Assembly (NCBI RefSeq): GCF_002019855.1
Contig: NZ_CM007717.1
Coordinates: 4,426,657-4,490,656 of the forward strand
Length of the DNA stretch: 64,000 nucleotides
Direction of reading: 5' to 3'
Origin: Streptomyces antibioticus
Lineage (GTDB): Bacteria; Actinomycetota; Actinomycetes; Streptomycetales; Streptomycetaceae
Part shown: positions 51,458 to 60,198 of the stretch, one piece after another
Layout of the letters: each line of letters opens with the position of its first letter
Numbering within the stretch: position 1 is the first letter of the stretch
Made by a program: the position numbers and the translations under genes
Notes under the pieces: generated by a model
What the model was told of the DNA's origin: nothing
Databases searched by the model: none
Seen by the model: only the letters and a program-made list of their open reading frames with translations

Positions 51458-52606
51458 TCAGCCGAGGGGGTGGGCGGCCAGCAGATCGCCCAGGGCCTCC
51501 TCGTGCGCGGCGGCCGGTCCCAGCGACAGTTCCAGGTGCTTGGCCCAGGCGTGGTAGCGGTGCAGCGGATAGTCGACGTCGGCGCCGAACCCGCCGTGCA
51601 GATGCTGTGCGGTCTGCACGAGCCGCCGTACGCCCTCGGAGGCCCAGATCTTGGCGACGGCGACATCCCCGGAGACGGGCAGCGCGCCCGGCGCCCCGGA
51701 GGCGATCCGCCAGGCGGCCTGCCACAGGGTGACCTCCATGGCCCGCAGATCGACATAGCGGTCGGCGGCCTGTACGGCCACGGCCTGGAATGTGGCGATC
51801 GGGTGCCCGAACTGCTCCCGCTTCCCGGCGTACGCGCTGGTCATGTCCAGCACCCGTTCGCCCAGGCCCAGCGCCAGCGCGCAGGTGCCGGTGGTGAGCA
51901 GCGCCCGCAGCCGGTCCCAGGCGCCGTCGGCGGTGATCATGTCCCGGGCGGCGACCCGGGCCGCGTCCAGCCGCAGTTCGCCCAGCCGCTCGCCGGTGGT
52001 GGAGACCTGCGGCGCGAGCGCGGTCCCCTCCTGTCCGCGGGCCAGTACGGCGAGGACGCTGCGGTCGTCGCCGGTGCGTGCCGGTACGAGGAGGAAGTCG
52101 GCCTCGAAGGCCCAGGGCACCGCCGTCTGCACCCCGTCCAGCAGCCAGCCGCCGTCCGGGTCGGCGCCGTCCCGCCGGGCGGTCACCGCGAGTTCGGCGG
52201 CGTCGTGCCCGGTGCGGCCGTGGGCGGCGACGGTCAGCACGGTCTCGCCCCGCCCGGCGCGCGCGAGCAGCGCGGACCGCAGGTCCGGCCCGCCGTCGGC
52301 CTGGACGGCGGCCGCGGCGGCGCTGTGCTCCAGGAGCGGCACCCGGGCGAGCACCCGGCCGGCCTCGCGCAGCACCAGGCAGAGCGCGACGGCGTCCAGG
52401 CCGGCGCCGCCGTACTCCTCGGCCAGGAGCAGGCTCAGCAGGTCCGCGTCGGCGAGCCTGGCCCACAGCGTCCGGTCGAGGTCGTCGGCGACGGGGCGGC
52501 CCTGGGTGAGCGCGGGGCTGGGGACGCCGTCGGGCGCGACCTGGGCGAGCACCCCGCGCGCCGCCTCGGCCGCCGCCTGCTGCTCCTCGCTGAAGGTGAA
52601 GTCCAC
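51458..52606 (-). CDS. Acyl-CoA dehydrogenase family protein
   Basis: A 382-residue flavoprotein starting at GTG 52606 behind GGAAGGAC. The N-terminal helical part begins DFTFSEEQQAAAEAARGVLA. LLLAEEYGGAGLDAVALCLV, GKREQFGHPIATFQAVAVQA and AVAKIWASEGVRRLVQTAQH, LHGGFGADVDYPLHRYHAW are acyl-CoA dehydrogenase signatures. The segment after YGGAG lacks a strong FAD/Glu match, so it may be one half of a heteromeric (FadE26/27- or ChsE-type) dehydrogenase; I cannot decide. The KstR-type palindrome upstream would fit steroid or other ring-side-chain degradation. Confidence 0.88.
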   Translation of the reverse strand: MDFTFSEEQQAAAEAARGVLAQVAPDGVPSPALTQGRPVADDLDRTLWARLADADLLSLLLAEEYGGAGLDAVALCLVLREAGRVLARVPLLEHSAAAAAVQADGGPDLRSALLARAGRGETVLTVAAHGRTGHDAAELAVTARRDGADPDGGWLLDGVQTAVPWAFEADFLLVPARTGDDRSVLAVLARGQEGTALAPQVSTTGERLGELRLDAARVAARDMITADGAWDRLRALLTTGTCALALGLGERVLDMTSAYAGKREQFGHPIATFQAVAVQAADRYVDLRAMEVTLWQAAWRIASGAPGALPVSGDVAVAKIWASEGVRRLVQTAQHLHGGFGADVDYPLHRYHAWAKHLELSLGPAAAHEEALGDLLAAHPLG

Positions 52607-52635
52607 GGCCTGTCCTTCCGACGGGGACGCTGATC

Positions 52636-52648
52636 TGACGGTTCGTCA
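52636..52648. promoter_or_regulatory. Palindromic site TGACGGTTCGTCA
   Basis: TGACG-GTT-CGTCA, 30 bases upstream of the acyl-CoA dehydrogenase start. It differs in one base from the core of the site at 9301-9315. Confidence 0.5.
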
Positions 52649-52651
52649 AGA

Positions 52652-52665
52652 TAGAACAGGTTCTA
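52652..52665. promoter_or_regulatory. KstR-type palindrome TAGAACAGGTTCTA
   Basis: A perfect palindrome TAGAAC-AG-GTTCTA that fits the known KstR consensus TNNAACNNGTTNNA. It is 46 bases upstream of the acyl-CoA dehydrogenase start. Confidence 0.65.
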
Positions 52666-52888
52666 GGAGAAGGGAACGGTCCGGAACGGCCCTCGGCGAC
52701 GCGGAGGGCGTCGGCTCCGGCGTCGTAGGGTGTCCACCGCTGTGGACAAGCTCACGGCCCCGGGACGGCCGGTGGCACGGGGGAGGGCTGCGCCGAACGG
52801 GTGAGGGTGGGTACCGTTCGCGATTGCGCGGTGCGGCGGGACGACGAGACGCGGCGGCAAGACGACCGGAATCGGGGAACGGGGCGGA

Positions 52889-53680
52889 ATGGACGCGTAC
52901 GACTCAGGCTCGGACGTCTCTCGGGAGGCGGAGGCGGAGGAGGCGGCGGCACGGGAGCCGCAGGCGCCGCCCGCCCCCGAGGCCGTCCCGGACGCCTCCC
53001 CCGTCCCCTCCGGCGCGCCCGCCCCCGAGCCTCGTACCGGGGTCGCCGCGCTCTCGCCCCGCTACCAGATCGGCGCGGCGCTGGCGCTCGCGGTCGTCGC
53101 GGTCGCCGTCTGTGTCCATCTGGGCATGGTGTTCCTGCACGTCGCGCCCTCGAACACGGTCACCAAGACGCACGGCGAGGCGATCGACGACTGGATCTAC
53201 CCGGAGTTCGAGCAGAACTGGAAGCTGTTCGCGCCCAATCCCCTCCAGCAGAACATCGCCGTCCAGGTCCGCGCCCAGATACGCACCGCGGACGGCGGCT
53301 CGCGCACCACCGGCTGGTACGACCTGTCCGCGCAGGACGGCCGGGCCATCGACGGCAATCTGGTGCCGAGCCACACCCAGCAGAACGAGCTGCGCCGCGC
53401 CTGGGACTTCTTCACCGCGAGCCATGACTCCGACAACCGCGCGGTCGGTGAGCGCGGGTCGCTCTCCGAGACGTATCTGCGCCGGATCGTGGTGCTGCGG
53501 CTGGAGCGCGGCGGCGCGAACGGCGCGGACGGGGTCGTCGAGCGTGTCCAGATCCGCTCCCGCACCCTCAATGTGCGGCCGCCGGAGTGGACCACGGAGA
53601 AGGTGTCGTCGCAGCCGGTGTTCCGGGTGCTGCCCTGGTGGTCGGTGCTGCCCGGCGAGGCCGAGGGGGACGCGAAGTGA
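52889..53680 (+). CDS. DUF5819 family membrane protein
   Basis: A 263-residue protein starting at ATG 52889. The first 50 residues are Pro/Ala/Glu-rich and cytoplasmic. One membrane helix (YQIGAALALAVVAVAVCVHL) leads to an extracellular domain with the family-typical YPEFEQNWKLFAPNPLQQNI section. The end is overlapped by the start of the HTTM gene (GTGA), so the two products probably form a complex. The function is unknown. Confidence 0.87.
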   Translation: MDAYDSGSDVSREAEAEEAAAREPQAPPAPEAVPDASPVPSGAPAPEPRTGVAALSPRYQIGAALALAVVAVAVCVHLGMVFLHVAPSNTVTKTHGEAIDDWIYPEFEQNWKLFAPNPLQQNIAVQVRAQIRTADGGSRTTGWYDLSAQDGRAIDGNLVPSHTQQNELRRAWDFFTASHDSDNRAVGERGSLSETYLRRIVVLRLERGGANGADGVVERVQIRSRTLNVRPPEWTTEKVSSQPVFRVLPWWSVLPGEAEGDAK

Positions 53681-54900
53681 ACCGGTTCACCCTGACGGTG
53701 TCGGCGGCCATCGCCCGTGTCACCGAGTCGGCGCTCGGCCCGTACCAGAGCGCCATGATCCGTATCGGGTTCAGCGGGACCTGGCTGCTGTTCCTGCTGC
53801 GCGAGTTCATCCACCGCGGCGAGCTGTACGGCCCCGACGGCCCCTGGGGCTTCGACCTGGCCCGGCAGCTCGTCGACTCCAACGGGGCGTTCACGCTGCT
53901 GCTGTGGTCGGACGGCCGCGTCTGGTTCGAGGCCGTGTACGCGCTGGCGCTGCTGGCGAGCGCGGCGCTGCTGGTGGGCTGGCGGACCCGGACCATGTCG
54001 GTGCTGTTCATGGTGGGTGTGCTGTCGCTCCAGAACCGCAGTGTCTTCATGGGCGACGGCGGCGACAACGTCCTGCACCTCATGGCCGTCTACCTCGTGT
54101 TCACGCGCTGCGGCCGGGTCTGGTCGCTGGACGCGCGCCGGGAGCGCCGCGCGGCCGAGGCACGCGCGCGGGGCGAGAGGGTCACCGACCGGGTGGGTCC
54201 CGTGCTGTGGGTCGTCCTGGGGGCGGCGCTGGTCGCGCTGACCGGGACCGGCGGGCTCGACGGCGACCCGACCGTGCCGGTGCTGCTGTGGCTGGTGTGG
54301 GCCTCGCTCGGCGTGTGGTGGGCCGTCGGGCGGTGGGCGCGCTCGGACCAGCCGCGGATCCTGCTCGACGTGATCGGCAACATCCTGCACAACGGCGCCC
54401 TCGTCGTGATCATGGCGGAGGCGTGTCTGATCTACGCCACCGCCGGCTGGTACAAGATCCAGGGCTCGCGCTGGCAGGACGGCACGGCGGCGTACTACCC
54501 GCTCCAGCTCGACTACTTCTCCCCGTGGCCGTTCCTCGGCGATCTGCTGACGAGCAGCGGCACGATGGTGATGCTGGTGACGTACGGGACCGTGATCGCG
54601 CAGGTCGCCTTCCCGTTCACGCTGTTCAACCGGCGGGTGAAGAACGTCCTGCTGGCGGTGATGATGCTGGAGCACGCGGCGATCGCCGTGATCCTGGGGC
54701 TGCCGTTCTTCTCGCTGGCGATGATCGCGGCGGACGCGGTGTTCCTGCCGACACCGTTCCTGCGGCGGCTGGGCCGGTGGACGGCACGCGCGCGGGTGCT
54801 GGTGTTCGCACGGGACGGCGGCCGGGGTGCCGCCGCCACCGTGCCGGAACAGCGCTCGCCGCAGAGCCCCCGGCCGACGCACGTAGGCTTCGAGGCATGA
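53677..54900 (+). CDS. HTTM domain membrane protein
   Basis: A 407-residue polytopic protein; GTG 53677 overlaps the DUF5819 stop. It shows the HTTM (horizontally transferred transmembrane, vitamin K-dependent gamma-carboxylase-like) pattern: SAMIRIGFSGTWLLFLLREF, NRSVFMGDGGDNVLHLMAVY, TAGWYKIQGSRWQDGTAAYY and a C-terminal helix cluster. It has about eight membrane helices. The carboxylase activity of distant eukaryotic homologues should not be assumed. ATGA overlap with the next gene indicates one operon of three. Confidence 0.88.
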   Translation: MNRFTLTVSAAIARVTESALGPYQSAMIRIGFSGTWLLFLLREFIHRGELYGPDGPWGFDLARQLVDSNGAFTLLLWSDGRVWFEAVYALALLASAALLVGWRTRTMSVLFMVGVLSLQNRSVFMGDGGDNVLHLMAVYLVFTRCGRVWSLDARRERRAAEARARGERVTDRVGPVLWVVLGAALVALTGTGGLDGDPTVPVLLWLVWASLGVWWAVGRWARSDQPRILLDVIGNILHNGALVVIMAEACLIYATAGWYKIQGSRWQDGTAAYYPLQLDYFSPWPFLGDLLTSSGTMVMLVTYGTVIAQVAFPFTLFNRRVKNVLLAVMMLEHAAIAVILGLPFFSLAMIAADAVFLPTPFLRRLGRWTARARVLVFARDGGRGAAATVPEQRSPQSPRPTHVGFEA

Positions 54901-55655
54901 CCGACGCCCTCGACACCCTGGCGCGCTGGCGTGGGTCGGCGCACGGGTGCGTCCTGCTCGACGGCTTCCACACGCTCAAGCACGCGGTGCGCTTCGGCGC
55001 CGAGATCCCGGTGGCGGTCACCACGGACCGGCGGGCCGCGCTCGCCCTCGCCGACGAGCTGGCCCCCGACGTACGGCCCCGGCTGGACGCGCTGCTCACG
55101 GAGGTCCCGGAGGCGGTGTACGCGTCCCTGGTGGCCCGTCCGCACCCCACCGCGGTCGCCGCGCTCGCGGTACGCCCCGCCCGCGCGGCGCAGCTCGAAC
55201 GGCTGGCCCGCCTCCCGCGCACTGCGCCGGTCGTGGTCCTCGACGACCCGCGCAACCTCGGCAACGCGGGCGCGGTCATCCGGCTGGCCGCCGGCTTCGG
55301 CGCGACCGGGGTGGTCACCACCGGCACGGTCGACCCCTGGCATCCGAACGTCGTACGCGGCGGGGCGGGCCTGCACTTCGCGACCACGGTGGAACGGCTG
55401 ACCGTCGACGAACTGCCCCCGGGCCCGGTCTTCGCCCTCGACCCCGAGGGGGACGATCTCCGGGGCGTGAAACTCCCGGACGACGCGGTACTCGCCTTCG
55501 GCTCGGAACGCAGCGGCCTCTCCCCGGCCCTCCGCGCCCGCGCGGACCACCTCCTGTCCCTCCCGATGCGCCCCCAGGTCTCCAGCTACAACCTCGCCAC
55601 GAGCGTGGCGATGACGCTGTACCACTGGAGTGCTTCCGGAGGCGCACCCGCGTAG
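54897..55655 (+). CDS. SpoU/TrmH-type RNA methyltransferase
   Basis: A 252-residue protein starting at ATG 54897, overlapping the HTTM stop; TAGGCT lies 7 bases upstream, so leaderless transcription is also possible. The C-terminal SPOUT knot domain has PVVVLDDPRNLGNAGAVIRL (motif 1, with the conserved Asn-Arg region), FGSERSGLS (motif 2) and LPMRPQVSSYNLATSVAMTL (motif 3). It transfers methyl from S-adenosylmethionine to ribose 2'-OH of rRNA or tRNA. The target nucleotide is unknown. Confidence 0.92.
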   Translation: MTDALDTLARWRGSAHGCVLLDGFHTLKHAVRFGAEIPVAVTTDRRAALALADELAPDVRPRLDALLTEVPEAVYASLVARPHPTAVAALAVRPARAAQLERLARLPRTAPVVVLDDPRNLGNAGAVIRLAAGFGATGVVTTGTVDPWHPNVVRGGAGLHFATTVERLTVDELPPGPVFALDPEGDDLRGVKLPDDAVLAFGSERSGLSPALRARADHLLSLPMRPQVSSYNLATSVAMTLYHWSASGGAPA

Positions 55656-55673
55656 GCGGCCCGCAGGCAGGTG

Positions 55674-57368
55674 TCACGCGTCCCGGCGTACCTCCACCAC
55701 CCGGAAGCGGTTGGCCACGAAGGCGCCGTCGGTGAGGGCCGCGTTGGCTGCCGGGTTGCCGCCGGAGCCGTGGAAGTCGGAGAAGGCGGCCGTCTGGTTG
55801 ACGTACACGCCGCCGGTGAGGTTGAGGGAGAGCTGGGCGGCCTCCTCCAGGCAGACCTCCTCGATCTCGCGCTCGACCTCGGGGTCGGTGGTGTACGCGC
55901 CGACCGTCATCGCGCCCTTCTCGCGGATCGTGCGCCGCAGCAGGGCGAGGGCGTCGGCCGGGGAGTCGACGGCGACGGCGAAGGAGACCGGGCCGAAGCA
56001 CTCGTTCATGTAGGCGGCCTCGTCGTCCGGCTTGGCGCCGTCCAGCTTGACGATCACCGGGGTGCGCACGACCGCGTCCGGGAACTCCGGGTTGGTCACC
56101 TCGCGGGAGGCGAGCGCGACCTCGCCGAGGCTCGCGGCGGCCTCGATGCGGGCCTTGACGTCCGGGTTGACGATCGCGCCGAGCAGCGCGTTCGCGCGGG
56201 CGTCGTCGCCGAGCAGGCCGTCCACCGCGCGGGCGAGGTCGGTGACCACCTCGTCGTAGGTCTTCGGGCCCTGGTCGGTGCGGATGCCGTCGCGCGGGAT
56301 CAGCAGGTTCTGCGGGGTGGTGCACATCTGGCCGCTGTAGAGGGACAGCGAGAACGCCAGGTTGGCGAGCATGCCCTGGTAGTTCGCGGTCGACTCCACC
56401 AGGACCGTGTTGACGCCGGCCTTCTCGGTGTAGACCTGCGCCTGGCGGGCGTTGGCCTCCAGCCAGTCGCCGAAGGCGGTCGAGCCGGTGTAGTCGATGA
56501 TCTTGATCTCGGGGCGGGTGGCGAGGGTCTTCGCGATGCCCTCGCCGGGGCGCTCGGCGGCCAGCGCGACCAGGTTCGGGTCGAAGCCGGCCTCGGCCAG
56601 CACCTCGCGCGCGACCTGGACGGTCAGCGCGAGCGGCAGCACGGCGCGCGGGTGGGGCTTGACCAGGACCGCGTTGCCCGTGGCGAGGGAGGCGAACAGG
56701 CCCGGGTAGCCGTTCCACGTGGGGAAGGTGTTGCAGCCGATGAGCAGGGCGATCCCGCGCGGGACGGCCGTGAAGGTCTTGGTGAGGGCCAGCGGGTCGC
56801 GCTTGCCCTGCGGCTTGGTCCACTCTGCGGTGTCGGGCGTGCGGACCTGCTCGACGTACGCGTAGGCCACCGCCTCCAGGCCGCGGTCCTGCGCGTGCGG
56901 GCCGCCCGCCTGGAGCGCCATCATGAACGCCTGACCGGAGGTGTGCATGACCGCGTGCGCGAACTCGTGCGTCCGGTCGCTGATCCGCTTGAGGATCTCC
57001 AGACAGACCACCGCGCGCACCTCCGCGCCCGCGTCCCGCCAGGCCCGCTGTCCGGCCGCCATCGCGGGCAGCAGGACGTCCACGTCCGCGTGCGGATAGG
57101 TCACGCCGAGCGCTACGCCGTACGGGGAGACCTCGCCGCCGACCCAGTCGTCCGTGCCGGGCTGGCCGAGGTCGACGCGGGTGTTCAGCACCGCGTCGAA
57201 GGCGGCCTTGCCGGCCGCCGCGTCCAGGCTGCCGTTCTCCCCGTACGCCTTCGGGTGCTCGGGGTGGGGGGACCAGTACGCGCGCGTGCGGATCGCTTCC
57301 AGGGCCTGGTCGAGCGTGGGCCGGTGCTGGGCGATCAGATCGTGCGTGGTCAGTTCGGCGGCGGCCAT
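55674..57368 (-). CDS. paaN: Phenylacetate degradation protein PaaN
   Basis: A 564-residue aldehyde dehydrogenase-fold protein; ATG 57368 follows a GAGGAG site. The catalytic cysteine is in LYSGQMCTTPQNL. NAD-binding segments (NTFPTWNGYPGLFASLATGN, DYTGSTAFGDWLEANARQAQ, EKAGVNTVLVES) are typical of the PaaN/PaaZ-like family. It lacks the C-terminal hydratase domain of enteric PaaZ. It would oxidise the ring-opened semialdehyde-CoA of the phenylacetate pathway. It is divergent from the 3-hydroxyacyl-CoA dehydrogenase gene, with a TetR-type operator between them. Confidence 0.93.
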   Translation of the reverse strand: MAAAELTTHDLIAQHRPTLDQALEAIRTRAYWSPHPEHPKAYGENGSLDAAAGKAAFDAVLNTRVDLGQPGTDDWVGGEVSPYGVALGVTYPHADVDVLLPAMAAGQRAWRDAGAEVRAVVCLEILKRISDRTHEFAHAVMHTSGQAFMMALQAGGPHAQDRGLEAVAYAYVEQVRTPDTAEWTKPQGKRDPLALTKTFTAVPRGIALLIGCNTFPTWNGYPGLFASLATGNAVLVKPHPRAVLPLALTVQVAREVLAEAGFDPNLVALAAERPGEGIAKTLATRPEIKIIDYTGSTAFGDWLEANARQAQVYTEKAGVNTVLVESTANYQGMLANLAFSLSLYSGQMCTTPQNLLIPRDGIRTDQGPKTYDEVVTDLARAVDGLLGDDARANALLGAIVNPDVKARIEAAASLGEVALASREVTNPEFPDAVVRTPVIVKLDGAKPDDEAAYMNECFGPVSFAVAVDSPADALALLRRTIREKGAMTVGAYTTDPEVEREIEEVCLEEAAQLSLNLTGGVYVNQTAAFSDFHGSGGNPAANAALTDGAFVANRFRVVEVRRDA

Positions 57369-57457
57369 GCGGGACCAACTCCTCGTCGTGAGAACTCTTC
57401 TTCGAGCCCATGACCAGGCGGAAACCTGGGCAGGAACCACCAGTCAGAGCTAGAGTA

Positions 57458-57474
57458 ACCGAACGATCGGTCGG
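57458..57474. promoter_or_regulatory. TetR-type operator in the paaN / 3-hydroxyacyl-CoA dehydrogenase promoter region
   Basis: ACCGAACGATCGGTCGG, an imperfect palindrome around CGATCG. A near-identical site (ACCGAACAATCGGTAGG) lies at 60261-60277 in front of the branched-chain dehydrogenase operon. The likely reader is the TetR protein encoded at 59039-59629. Confidence 0.7.
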
Positions 57475-57527
57475 GACAAGGGGGCCTGCCGCATCTGTGG
57501 AAAACCCCGTGCGGGAGGATCGCGCAC

Positions 57528-59042
57528 ATGACAGCACTCGACCTCGCCGGCCCCGTGGCCGTCGTCGGCACCGGCACCATGGGCCAGGGCATCGCCCAGG
57601 TCGCGCTGCTCGCGGGCCACCTCGTACGGCTGTACGACACCGCCCCCGGCCGGGCCCGGGAGGCCGCCGACGCGATCGGCGCCCGGATCGACCGGCTCGT
57701 CGAGAAGAACCGTCTCACCACCGCCGACCGGGACGCGGCCCGCGCCCGGCTGCTGCCCGCCGAGGACCTCACCGACCTCGCGGACTGCGCCCTGGTCGTC
57801 GAGGCCGTCCTGGAGGAGCTGGGCGCCAAGCAGGACCTGTTCCGCGCCCTGGAGGACATCGTCGGCGAGGACTGTCTGCTCGCCACCAACACCTCCTCCC
57901 TGTCCGTCACGGCCGTCGGCGGCGCCCTGCGCAACCCGGGCCGCCTCGTGGGCCTGCACTTCTTCAACCCCGCCCCGCTGCTGCCGCTGGTCGAGGTCGT
58001 CTCCGGGTACGCCACCGACGTCTCCTCGGCCACGCGCGCGTACGAGACCGCCCGCGCCTGGGGCAAGACCCCCGTCGCCTGCGCCGACACCCCCGGTTTC
58101 ATCGTCAACCGCATCGCGCGCCCCTTCTACGCCGAGGCGTTCGCCGTCTACGAGGCGCAGGGCGCCGACCCCGCCACCATCGACGCGGTGCTGCGCGAGT
58201 GCGGCGGCTTCCGGATGGGCGCCTTCGAGCTGACCGACCTGATCGGGCAGGACGTCAACGAGTCCGTCACCCACTCGGTGTGGCGGTCCTTCTTCCACGA
58301 CGTGCGGTTCACGCCCTCGCTGGCCCAGCGCCGCCTGGTCGAGTCCGGCCGCCTCGGCCGCAAGAGCGGCCAGGGCTGGTACGACTACCGCGAGGGCGCC
58401 GAGCCCGCCGAGCCGCACACCGCCGAGCCCCGCCAGGCGCCCGCCTACGTGGTCGCCGAGGGCGACCTGGGCCCCGCGTCCGAACTGCTCGCGCTGATCC
58501 GCGAGGCGGGCATCCAGGTCCGCGAGGACGAGGAGGACCACGGCACCCGGCTGGTGCTCCCCGGCGGCGGCCAGTTGACGCTCGCCGACGGCCAGACGTC
58601 CGTCGAGTTCCGCGACGTCGTCTACTTCGACCTCGCCTTCGACTACCGCAAGGCCACCCGCATCGCCCTCTCCGCCTCCCAGGACACCTCCGCGCAGACC
58701 CTCTCCGAGGCGATCGGCCTGTTCCAGGCGCTCGGCAAGGACGTCAGCGTCATCGGCGACGTCCCCGGCATGATCGTCGCCCGCACGGTCGCCCGGATCG
58801 TCGACCTCGCGCACGACGCCGTCGCCAAGGGCGTCGCCACCGAGGAGGACATCGACACCGCGATGCGCCTCGGTGTGAACTACCCCCTGGGCCCCTTCGA
58901 ATGGAGCCGCCGGCTGGGCCGCACCTGGGCCTGCTCGCTCCTCGACGATCTGCACGAGCGCGACCCGTCCGGCCGCTACGCGCCCTCCCTGGCGCTGTAC
59001 CGGCACTCCTACGCCACCGAGAAGCGGGAGGGCGCCTCGTGA
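57528..59042 (+). CDS. 3-hydroxyacyl-CoA dehydrogenase (PaaH/PaaC-type)
   Basis: A 504-residue enzyme starting at ATG 57528. The NAD-binding motif is VVGTGTMGQGIAQVALLAGH. Catalytic-domain signatures are VGLHFFNPAPLLPLVEVV (active-site His), NTSSLSVT and DTPGFIVNRIARPFYAEAF. A second C-terminal 3HCDH domain (residues about 400-495) includes DVPGMIVARTVARIVDLAHD and ATEEDIDTAMRLGVNYPLGP. The two-C-domain length is that of PaaH/PaaC, which oxidises 3-hydroxyadipyl-CoA in phenylacetate degradation. It overlaps the TetR gene start (GTGA). Confidence 0.93.
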   Translation: MTALDLAGPVAVVGTGTMGQGIAQVALLAGHLVRLYDTAPGRAREAADAIGARIDRLVEKNRLTTADRDAARARLLPAEDLTDLADCALVVEAVLEELGAKQDLFRALEDIVGEDCLLATNTSSLSVTAVGGALRNPGRLVGLHFFNPAPLLPLVEVVSGYATDVSSATRAYETARAWGKTPVACADTPGFIVNRIARPFYAEAFAVYEAQGADPATIDAVLRECGGFRMGAFELTDLIGQDVNESVTHSVWRSFFHDVRFTPSLAQRRLVESGRLGRKSGQGWYDYREGAEPAEPHTAEPRQAPAYVVAEGDLGPASELLALIREAGIQVREDEEDHGTRLVLPGGGQLTLADGQTSVEFRDVVYFDLAFDYRKATRIALSASQDTSAQTLSEAIGLFQALGKDVSVIGDVPGMIVARTVARIVDLAHDAVAKGVATEEDIDTAMRLGVNYPLGPFEWSRRLGRTWACSLLDDLHERDPSGRYAPSLALYRHSYATEKREGAS

Positions 59043-59629
59043 CCACCGCCAAGCGCGACACCTACACCCCGGAGACGCTGCTCTCCGTCGCCGTCCAGGT
59101 GTTCAACGAGCGCGGCTACGACGGCACGTCCATGGAGCACCTCTCCCGGGCGGCCGGCATCTCCAAGTCGTCGATCTACCACCATGTCTCCGGCAAGGAG
59201 GAGCTGCTGCGCCGGGCGGTCAGCCGCGCCCTGGACGGTCTCTTCGGGATCCTCGACGAGGAGCCCGCGCGCACGGGACGGGCCGTGGAGCGCCTGGAGT
59301 ACGTGGTGCGCCGCATGGTCGAGGTCCTCATCGGCGAGCTGCCCTATGTGACGCTGCTGCTGCGGGTGCGCGGCAACACCGACACCGAGCGGTGGGCCCT
59401 GGACCGGCGCCGCGACTTCGACCACCGGGTCGCCGACCTGCTGCGGGCGGCCGCCGACGAGGGGGACGTGCGCGGCGACGTGGAGGTGCGGCTCGCCACC
59501 CGGCTGGTCTTCGGGATGATCAACTCGATCGTGGAGTGGTACCGGCCCGGCGGCCGCGGCATGGTCGAGAAGGACGTGGCCGACGCGGTGACCCTGCTGG
59601 TCTTCGCGGGCCTGCGCACCCAGCACTGA
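59039..59629 (+). CDS. TetR family regulator (PaaR-like)
   Basis: A 196-residue protein starting at GTG 59039, overlapping the previous stop. The N-terminal helix-turn-helix is TLLSVAVQVFNERGYDGTSM, EHLSRAAGISKSSIYHHVSG. The C-terminal ligand domain (YVTLLLRVRGNTDTERWALD, RLATRLVFGMINSIVEWYRP) is of the type found in catabolic CoA-ester sensors such as PaaR. It is transcribed with the 3-hydroxyacyl-CoA dehydrogenase and probably represses from the ACCGAAC-type sites at 57458 and 60261. Confidence 0.9.
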   Translation: MTTAKRDTYTPETLLSVAVQVFNERGYDGTSMEHLSRAAGISKSSIYHHVSGKEELLRRAVSRALDGLFGILDEEPARTGRAVERLEYVVRRMVEVLIGELPYVTLLLRVRGNTDTERWALDRRRDFDHRVADLLRAAADEGDVRGDVEVRLATRLVFGMINSIVEWYRPGGRGMVEKDVADAVTLLVFAGLRTQH

Positions 59630-59643
59630 GTCCCCCGGGGGCC

Positions 59644-60159
59644 TCAGCCCTGCGGTTCCAGGTCCTCCTCCTCGAACACCAGCAGGGTGCGGGTGCTGAG
59701 CACCTCCGGGATGGCCTGGAGCCGGGTGAGCACCACCTCGCGCAGCGCGCGGTTGTCCGGTGTGTGCACCAGCAGCAGCACGTCGAAGTCGCCGCCCACC
59801 AGGGCGATGTGCGAGGCGCCGGGCAGCAGCCGCAACTGCTCGCGCACCGTCCGCCAGGAGTTCTGCACGATCTTCAGCGTGATGTACGCGCTCGTGCCCT
59901 GCCCGGCCCGCTCGTGGTTCACCCGGGCGCCGAAGCCGCGGATCACGCCGTCCTCGATGAGCCGGTTGATGCGCGCGTAGGCGTTGGCGCGCGAGACGTG
60001 CACCCGCTCGGCGACCGACCGTATGGAGGCCCGGCCGTCCGTCTGGAGCATCTGGAGGATGTCCTGATCGATGGCGTCCAGCGGCCTCGGCGGCGGCGCC
60101 ACGGCCGCGCTCTCGGGCTCCGGGGCCATGGGGTCCTCGGCCATTTGTTCAGGTGCCAT
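59644..60159 (-). CDS. Lrp/AsnC family regulator (BkdR-like)
   Basis: ATG 60159 is chosen because AGGCGGGGGAC precedes it; an in-frame ATG 60180 has no good site. This gives about 171 residues. A flexible acidic N terminus leads to the AsnC-type helix-turn-helix (IDQDILQMLQTDGRASIRSV, AERVHVSRANAYARINRLIE). The RAM/ligand domain follows (RVNHERAGQGTSAYITLKIV, LVGGDFDVLLLVHTPDNRAL). Being divergent from the branched-chain 2-oxoacid dehydrogenase operon, it is likely the BkdR-type regulator that senses branched-chain amino or keto acids. Confidence 0.93.
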   Translation of the reverse strand: MAPEQMAEDPMAPEPESAAVAPPPRPLDAIDQDILQMLQTDGRASIRSVAERVHVSRANAYARINRLIEDGVIRGFGARVNHERAGQGTSAYITLKIVQNSWRTVREQLRLLPGASHIALVGGDFDVLLLVHTPDNRALREVVLTRLQAIPEVLSTRTLLVFEEEDLEPQG

Positions 60160-60198
60160 GTCCCCCCGCCTCTCCGCCATGGACGTACTGCGTCCATC

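Larger units (their letters stand above)
52607..52888. other. Divergent promoter region with operator sites
   Basis: 282 bases between the acyl-CoA dehydrogenase (minus) and DUF5819 (plus) genes. It contains the two palindromes listed separately and the inverted repeat TGTCCAC-CGCT-GTGGACA (52731-52748), which includes a DnaA-box-like TGTGGACAA (52741-52749). Confidence 0.6.

Noticed and set aside
55315..57537. 740-codon minus-strand frame overlapping paaN
   Set aside because: Off-frame translation of the same strand; the paaN frame has the conserved dehydrogenase motifs.
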